A DNA stretch of 64,000 nt from the NCBI GenBank assembly GCA_002482525.1, contig DLGC01000015.1:62001-126000 (forward strand). The letters are read 5' to 3'. The notes beneath the pieces were generated by a model, which worked only from the letters and a program-made list of their open reading frames with translations, had not been told where the DNA came from and ran no database searches. This document shows positions 60,081-64,000 of the stretch, piece after piece. Source of the DNA: Propionibacteriaceae bacterium UBA7704 (GTDB taxonomy: Bacteria; Actinomycetota; Actinomycetes; Propionibacteriales; Propionibacteriaceae). Position 1 is the first letter of the stretch. Each line of letters starts with the position of its first letter. The position numbers and the translations under genes were made by a program.

Positions 60081-60219
60081 ACCCCGTTGCACTTCAACGG
60101 CGCCCATTCACGCCGGCGCCCCGCCTGAATCCAGGTCAGCAGCAGCGAGGCTGCACCCCGGGGCGGCGACCCAACGCCTGCAGCCCCGCACAACCCTCAA
60201 CCTGTACTGGAATCAAAAT

Positions 60220-60236
60220 GTCCCCTAAAGGGGGAC
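60220..60236. promoter_or_regulatory. Inverted repeat motif copy 4
   Basis: GTCCCCTAAAGGGGGAC: perfect half-sites GTCCCC and GGGGAC, 5-base spacer; flanking T and A extend the palindrome to 7-bp arms. It lies upstream of the flp promoter. Confidence 0.6.
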
Positions 60237-60254
60237 AAATAGTCCAGGTTTTCA

Positions 60255-60271
60255 GTCACCCATTTGGGGAC
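60255..60271. promoter_or_regulatory. Inverted repeat motif copy 5
   Basis: GTCACCCATTTGGGGAC: half-sites GTCACC and GGGGAC, 5-base spacer. It ends 15 bases upstream of the flp -35 box; its centre is about 60 bases before the expected transcription start, a common activator position. Confidence 0.55.
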
Positions 60272-60286
60272 ATTTTCGAAAATCTT

Positions 60287-60316
60287 TTGACAATCCGAGA
60301 TTCTCCGGTGTAGACC
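60287..60316 (+). promoter_or_regulatory. flp promoter
   Basis: TTGACA (60287-60292) and TAGACC (60311-60316) are 18 bases apart; the leader to the flp ATG would be about 71 bases, with GAAAGGCAG as RBS. Confidence 0.65.
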
Positions 60317-60393
60317 TTCAACTGTCAGCTCCTGCCGATGGATGGCACGGCTGGAGCACCGCGGAAATCTATCCCACACCGAAAGGCAGTCCC

Positions 60394-60573
60394 ATGAAGA
60401 ACCTTCCCGCCAAGATCGTCGGCACCGTCATCAACACCCGTGAGCGCGGCGCCACCGCCGTTGAGTACGGCATCATGGTGGCACTGATCGCCGCTGTGAT
60501 CATCACCGTAGTCACGCTGCTGGGCACCCAGATCCAGGCTCAGTTCCAGACGGTCCTCGACGGCATCAGCTGA
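60394..60573 (+). CDS. flp: Flp/Fap pilin major subunit (59 aa)
   Basis: MKNLPAKIVGTVINTRERGATAVEYGIMVALIAAVIITVVTLLG... is a type IVb Flp pilin. The short basic leader ends at Gly19 and mature pilin starts ATAVEYG with Glu at +5, the prepilin peptidase signature. One hydrophobic helix (VALIAAVIITVVTLLG) follows and a short C-terminus (TQIQAQFQTVLDGIS). It should polymerise into the Flp adhesive pilus after cleavage by a TadV/FppA-type peptidase not in this window. GAAAGGCAG serves as RBS. Followed by a strong terminator so pilin transcript can be made in excess over cpaB and downstream genes. Confidence 0.95.
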   Translation: MKNLPAKIVGTVINTRERGATAVEYGIMVALIAAVIITVVTLLGTQIQAQFQTVLDGIS

Positions 60574-60596
60574 TCGAGAATCCCGATTCTGATGGC

Positions 60597-60626
60597 GAGC
60601 GCTCCGGATCCCCGTCCGGAGCGCTC
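60597..60626 (+). terminator. flp terminator
   Basis: A perfect 12-bp stem (GAGCGCTCCGGA / TCCGGAGCGCTC) with a 6-base loop, 23 bases after the flp stop. Confidence 0.8.
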
Positions 60627-60686
60627 TGCCTCATCAATCGTCCGAGTTCGACAATTCACGGCCGAATCGTCCTGAAAAAGACATAG

Positions 60687-60704
60687 GTCCCCCTTAAGAG
60701 TGAC
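60687..60704. promoter_or_regulatory. Inverted repeat motif copy 6
   Basis: GTCCCCCTTAAGAGTGAC: half-sites GTCCCC and AGTGAC, 6-base spacer; about 190 bases upstream of cpaB. Confidence 0.4.
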
Positions 60705-60890
60705 ACTGATGGTTACTCGATTCACAAATAGAACCTGGCCGGACACCTTGCGCAAACCCTCCGACGAGGGATTGCCGGTCCGATTACGAACATTTCAAGC
60801 ATTTCATGATTCGCTTCACTGGCGGTGTCGCGAATCGAGTGCGGGTCCCAACCCGTGCCCCACCCACTTGAGAACAGGCGGTCTCCCACA

Positions 60891-61532
60891 ATGCAACGTC
60901 GTCTCATCGCAGCGATCCTCGCAGTAGTGCTTGCCGGCGTCGGCGCACTACTGCTCTTCAACTACGTCTCCAACGCCGATGCGCGCGCGATGGCCAACCA
61001 GGAGCCTGTCGAGGTTCTCGTGGTTACCACCACAGTGCCGGCGGACACCCTGGGTTCTGCCCTCGGTCCGTTCGTCACCACCAAGCAGATCCCGAAAGTG
61101 GCCCTAGCCCCGGGAGCTCTCACCTCCCTGGACACGGTTCAGGACCTCGCAACCATCGTCGAACTGCAACCCGGCGAGCAGCTGATACAGAGCCGCTTTG
61201 GTGCGCCCGGCACCGGAGCCAACGGCGATATCAAGATTCCGGAAAACATGGAGGTCGTGACGATCTCGCTGGAAGATCAGCGCCTGGTCGGAACCCGGCT
61301 GATCGCAGGTTCGCGAGTCAGCGCCTATGCGACCTTCGATGACGCAACCAAGCGGATCTTCTCTGACGTCGTGGTCGTCAGCGCCAAGGAAGGCCTGGTG
61401 ACGCTCGCGGCCAAGCCGTCCGACGTGGAGAATCTGGTCCTCAGCATGGAGCTCGGCAAGGTTTGGTTGGCCGAGTCGTCGGTCGCGCCGAGTTCGGTCG
61501 CCCCGATCACCATCGAGAAATTGATGAAGTGA
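60891..61532 (+). CDS. cpaB: CpaB/RcpC family Flp pilus assembly protein
   Basis: 213 residues from the ATG before QRRLIAAILAV; the in-frame upstream part is unlikely. One membrane helix (LIAAILAVVLAGVGALLLFNYV) anchors a SAF-domain region at about 40-110 (EPVEVLVVTTTVPADTLGSALGPFVTTKQIPKVAL...LQPGEQLIQSRF), followed by GDIKIPENMEVVTISLEDQRLVGTRLIAGSRVSAYATF. CpaB proteins sit in the envelope and are needed for Flp pilus assembly. The C-terminal sequence overlaps the cpaE start by a GTGA. Confidence 0.9.
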   Translation: MQRRLIAAILAVVLAGVGALLLFNYVSNADARAMANQEPVEVLVVTTTVPADTLGSALGPFVTTKQIPKVALAPGALTSLDTVQDLATIVELQPGEQLIQSRFGAPGTGANGDIKIPENMEVVTISLEDQRLVGTRLIAGSRVSAYATFDDATKRIFSDVVVVSAKEGLVTLAAKPSDVENLVLSMELGKVWLAESSVAPSSVAPITIEKLMK

Positions 61533-62731
61533 TCACCATGGGAACCGCACTCATCGTTAGCCGCAACCCACGAGTCATCCAACTCGTTCAGCAATCCTGG
61601 GGGCCCGACGTACAGCCGGTCGCTCCCGATGTGTTCCCCCCGAACGTCCAGACCCTGCTGGCAGAAATGGGCGATGTCCCCATGCCTGCCGTGGTGGTGC
61701 TGGATCCCGCAGATCGCCTTCAGGATGCCCTCTACGTGGCGGCAGACCTGGATCAGAGCTTCGGCATCCCGGTCATCCTGGTGAGCGATCGCGCCGCCGA
61801 GATCGGCCTGGCGGCCATGCGCTCCGGCGTGCGGGACATCGTTCACCCCATGGCACCGTTGGAGGAGATGAAGCAGGCGTTGGACAGGGCCGCCAGCCAT
61901 ACCGCGTCTGAAAGCGCCCAGCCCGGATCGCCGGGCGCTGCTTCCCAACGGGGGAAGGTGGTCACGGTGGCCTCGCCGAAAGGCGGTGTGGGAAAGACCA
62001 CCGTGTCCACCAACCTGGCAGTCGGACTGGCCATGCGCGAGCCGAACTCCACGGTCTTGGTCGACTTGGATATCCACTTCGGCGATGTCGGCAGCGCGCT
62101 CAACATCTCGCCGGAGTTCACCCTTCCCGACATGGTCCATGGCCCCAGCGCTATGGATTCGGTGGCCCTGAAGTCGCTGCTGACCCAGCATCAGACCGGC
62201 CTGCTCGTGGTTCCCGGTTCCGACTCCCCGGCCGCAGCGGACGCCGTCAGCCCGAAGGAGATCGGCAACCTGCTGAACATGCTGGCCGGCGAGTTCAAGT
62301 ACGTGGTGGTCGACACCGCTCCGGGCTTGAGCGAACACACCCTCACTGTGCTGGACCAGACCGACATCCTGGTGCTGGTCACGAGCCTGGATGTGCCCGG
62401 AGTCCGCGGCCTGCACAAGGAACTGGACACCCTGCGCGACATCAGCATCGTGCTCGACTCCCGGTACGTCTTGATCAACTTCATGCACCCCAGCCGTGGT
62501 CTTTCGGTGGGCGATGTGGAGGCCAGCATCGGACGAAAGGTCGACTTCCAAGTACCTCAGTCCAATGCGGTGCCCATCTCCACCAATCAGGGTGTGCCAC
62601 TCCTGCAGGCCGGCAGCAAGGATGTCGTGGCCAAGCAGTTGCGCAGTCTGGTCGAGACCGTCATCGACGGCGACAAGGCAGCAAAGGGCCGACGCTTCCT
62701 CGACTTCGCCAAGAAGGGGGATAAGAAATGA
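61529..62731 (+). CDS. cpaE: CpaE/TadZ family pilus-localisation ATPase
   Basis: 400 residues counted from the GTG that overlaps the cpaB stop; the ATG at 61538 is an alternative. Residues about 4-125 resemble a degenerate receiver domain (ALIVSRNPRVIQLVQQSW, VVVLDPADRLQ, VSDRAAEIGLAAMRSGVRDIVHPM). The C-terminal MinD/ParA-like ATPase has the deviant Walker A VASPKGGVGKTTVSTNLAVGL (about 149-168), VLVDLDIHFGDVGSAL, and YVVVDTAPGLSEHTLTVLDQTD. TadZ proteins position the pilus machine at the pole. Its end overlaps the cpaF start by ATGA. Confidence 0.93.
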   Translation: MITMGTALIVSRNPRVIQLVQQSWGPDVQPVAPDVFPPNVQTLLAEMGDVPMPAVVVLDPADRLQDALYVAADLDQSFGIPVILVSDRAAEIGLAAMRSGVRDIVHPMAPLEEMKQALDRAASHTASESAQPGSPGAASQRGKVVTVASPKGGVGKTTVSTNLAVGLAMREPNSTVLVDLDIHFGDVGSALNISPEFTLPDMVHGPSAMDSVALKSLLTQHQTGLLVVPGSDSPAAADAVSPKEIGNLLNMLAGEFKYVVVDTAPGLSEHTLTVLDQTDILVLVTSLDVPGVRGLHKELDTLRDISIVLDSRYVLINFMHPSRGLSVGDVEASIGRKVDFQVPQSNAVPISTNQGVPLLQAGSKDVVAKQLRSLVETVIDGDKAAKGRRFLDFAKKGDKK

Positions 62732-64000
62732 ACCTCGCTGCTCGGGTCAATGCGATGAAAGGTGAGCGGGGTATCCCGCTCGAAGAAGGTGCGGCTACTG
62801 CATCGGCCGCGCCCACCCGGGCTTTGGTCGACGATTTCAGTGCCCCAGCGCCCTATCTGGAGTCCTCCAGCAACACTCCTGCAACCAACGACACCGTGAG
62901 CTGGGTTCCGGTCGGCCCTGACGATCCGATGGATCCCAGCCGACTCGCCAGCCGCGCACCAACCCAACCAGTCGTCATGGAAACCCACGACGCGCTGGCC
63001 CGGCTCAAAGAGGAGTCGGTCGAGCAACTCTTCGAGCGCCTCGGAACCCGACTCAACGACCCCTCCCTGGACGAGACCGCACTGCGCACGCTGGTGCAGC
63101 AGGAGCTGAACTCGATCATCGAGGGCGGTCGCCTGCCGCTGACTGCGCGGGAACGTCAACGCCTCATCCGCGAAGTCCACGACGATGTGTTGGGCCTGGG
63201 CCCGCTGGAGTCGCTGCTCTCAGACAAGAGCGTCACCGAGATCATGGTCAATGGCCCCGACAAGGTCTACGTCGAGCGGTCGGGCAAGCTGACCCTGACC
63301 CCAGTCCGCTTCAAGGACGAGCCCCATCTGCGCCGAATCATCGAACGCATCGTCACCCGGGTAGGTCGCCGCATCGACGAATCCTCACCGCTGGTCGACG
63401 CCCGTCTGGAAGACGGCTCGCGCGTCAACGCAGTCATTCCGCCGCTGGCGGTCAGCGGCTCGACGCTCACCATTCGTAAGTTCTCCAAGGATGCCCTGAA
63501 GGTCCCCGACTTGATCAAGTTGCAGACCCTCAGCCCGGAAATGGCCGAGTTGCTGGAGGCCTGCGTGTTGGGCCGACTCAACATCATCGTTTCCGGCGGT
63601 ACCGGTACCGGTAAGACCACCTTGCTGAATGTGCTCTCCGGCTTCATCCCTGACCGGGAGCGCATCGTCTCCATCGAGGACGCGGTGGAGTTGCAGTTGC
63701 AGCAGGACCACGTGGTGCGGCTGGAATCGCGCCCGCCGAACGTCGAGGGTCGCGGCGAAGTGACCATCCGCGATCTGGTGAAGAACTCGCTGCGTATGCG
63801 CCCCGACCGCATCATCGTCGGCGAGTGTCGTGGTGCCGAAGCTCTGGACATGCTCCAGGCCATGAACACCGGCCACGACGGCTCCTTGTCCACGATCCAC
63901 GCCAACACCTCCCGCGACGCCGTGGCCCGTCTGGAGACTCTGGTGCTCATGGCTGGCATGGACCTGCCGCTGCGCGCCATTCGCGAACAGGTCGCCTCGG
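62728..64000 (+). CDS. tadA: CpaF/TadA family secretion ATPase (3' end beyond the window)
   Basis: The ATG overlaps the cpaE stop by 4 bases; the frame is open to base 64000, giving 424 residues of an expected 450-550. A long disordered N-terminus (about 1-95) precedes the helical DUF and the VirB11/PulE-type domain: LGLGPLESLLSDKSVTEIMVNG, GSTLTIRKFSK, Walker A VSGGTGTGKTTLLNVL (about 289-304), the Asp box ERIVSIEDAVELQL, Walker B DRIIVGECRGAEALDML, and the His box HDGSLSTIHANTSRDAVARLETL. It powers Flp pilus extension and retraction. tadB/tadC would be expected next, outside the window. Confidence 0.95.
   Translation, partial: MNLAARVNAMKGERGIPLEEGAATASAAPTRALVDDFSAPAPYLESSSNTPATNDTVSWVPVGPDDPMDPSRLASRAPTQPVVMETHDALARLKEESVEQLFERLGTRLNDPSLDETALRTLVQQELNSIIEGGRLPLTARERQRLIREVHDDVLGLGPLESLLSDKSVTEIMVNGPDKVYVERSGKLTLTPVRFKDEPHLRRIIERIVTRVGRRIDESSPLVDARLEDGSRVNAVIPPLAVSGSTLTIRKFSKDALKVPDLIKLQTLSPEMAELLEACVLGRLNIIVSGGTGTGKTTLLNVLSGFIPDRERIVSIEDAVELQLQQDHVVRLESRPPNVEGRGEVTIRDLVKNSLRMRPDRIIVGECRGAEALDMLQAMNTGHDGSLSTIHANTSRDAVARLETLVLMAGMDLPLRAIREQVAS

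Larger units (their letters stand above)
59706..60393. other. 688-base divergent regulatory region between tadE and flp
   Basis: No gene-like frame is convincing. It contains promoters on both strands and five of six copies of the GTCnCC/GGnGAC inverted repeat. Base composition is more AT-rich in patches than neighbouring genes, with stretches such as AAAAATGTCC and ATTTTCGAAAATC. Confidence 0.7.
60574..60890. other. 317-base region between flp and cpaB
   Basis: Contains the flp terminator, the sixth copy of the inverted repeat (60687-60704) and presumably the cpaB promoter. No gene-like frame is seen. An AT-rich stretch (CATTTCAAGCATTTCATGA near 60790-60810) precedes cpaB but no clear -10/-35 pair. 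Confidence 0.6.

Noticed and set aside
60700..60927. 75-codon open frame between flp and cpaB
   Set aside because: It lacks an RBS, overlaps cpaB out of frame, and its composition is not gene-like.

Overview
The window is 64 kb of high-GC DNA from an actinobacterium. A member of the Propionibacteriales is my best guess, but no marker here settles the genus. Support comes from a DUF222/13E12-type HNH protein with a LexA-like box, a DivIVA-type coiled-coil protein, an LCP cell-wall ligase, a FolP2-type dihydropteroate synthase homologue, GTP-dependent PEP carboxykinase together with a single-chain pyruvate carboxylase, an Flp/Tad pilus locus, and many genes that start only 6-8 nt after a TANNNT -10 box (leaderless mRNAs). 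No rRNA, IS element, prophage or CRISPR array is visible. Coding density is high and most genes are housekeeping.

Layout. 0-9 kb is the accessory-looking part: the 3' end of a sulfatase/phosphoglycerol transferase, a solitary PD-(D/E)XK nuclease, an excalibur protein, an MscS channel, an SDR oxidoreductase, a DUF4143 ATPase next to what looks like the decayed tail of a second copy, and the HNH protein. 9-23 kb holds a thioredoxin-like ferredoxin, tRNA-Arg(ACG), pckG, an OYE-family flavin oxidoreductase, a methyltransferase, a CPA1 antiporter, an MFS transporter, two tRNA-Ser genes, a PH-domain membrane protein and an LCP protein. 22-31 kb holds a quinone oxidoreductase, a GCS2-type ligase, a glutamine amidotransferase, a three-gene overlapping operon (two large coiled-coil proteins and an aldo/keto reductase) and thrC. 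31-36 kb contains a WXG100/DUF4474 protein, its overlapping lipoprotein and a divergent helical protein, a candidate secreted effector module.

35-52 kb is metabolic: an unusual phosphofructokinase, PhzF, ilvD, HAD, alcohol dehydrogenase, DUF3422, an aminotransferase, FMN reductase, pdxH, the FolP2-type protein, pyc, an isochorismatase-like hydrolase and a patatin-like protein that has lost its nucleophile. pckG and pyc both act at the PEP/pyruvate/oxaloacetate node. 52-57.5 kb carries an ATP-grasp/alpha-E fusion overlapping a transglutaminase, a predicted peptide-ligation module, followed by GNAT and amidase genes.

57.5-64 kb is the start of a Tad locus: tadG and tadE on the minus strand, then flp, cpaB, cpaE and cpaF on the plus strand (cpaF runs off the window). 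The 688-base divergent region between tadE and flp, plus the flp-cpaB gap, contains six copies of an inverted repeat, GTCnCC-N5/6-GGnGAC, which I consider the most promising undescribed regulatory signal here. Annotated starts were moved from the longest ORF wherever a ribosome binding site, a -10 box or a domain boundary argued for it.
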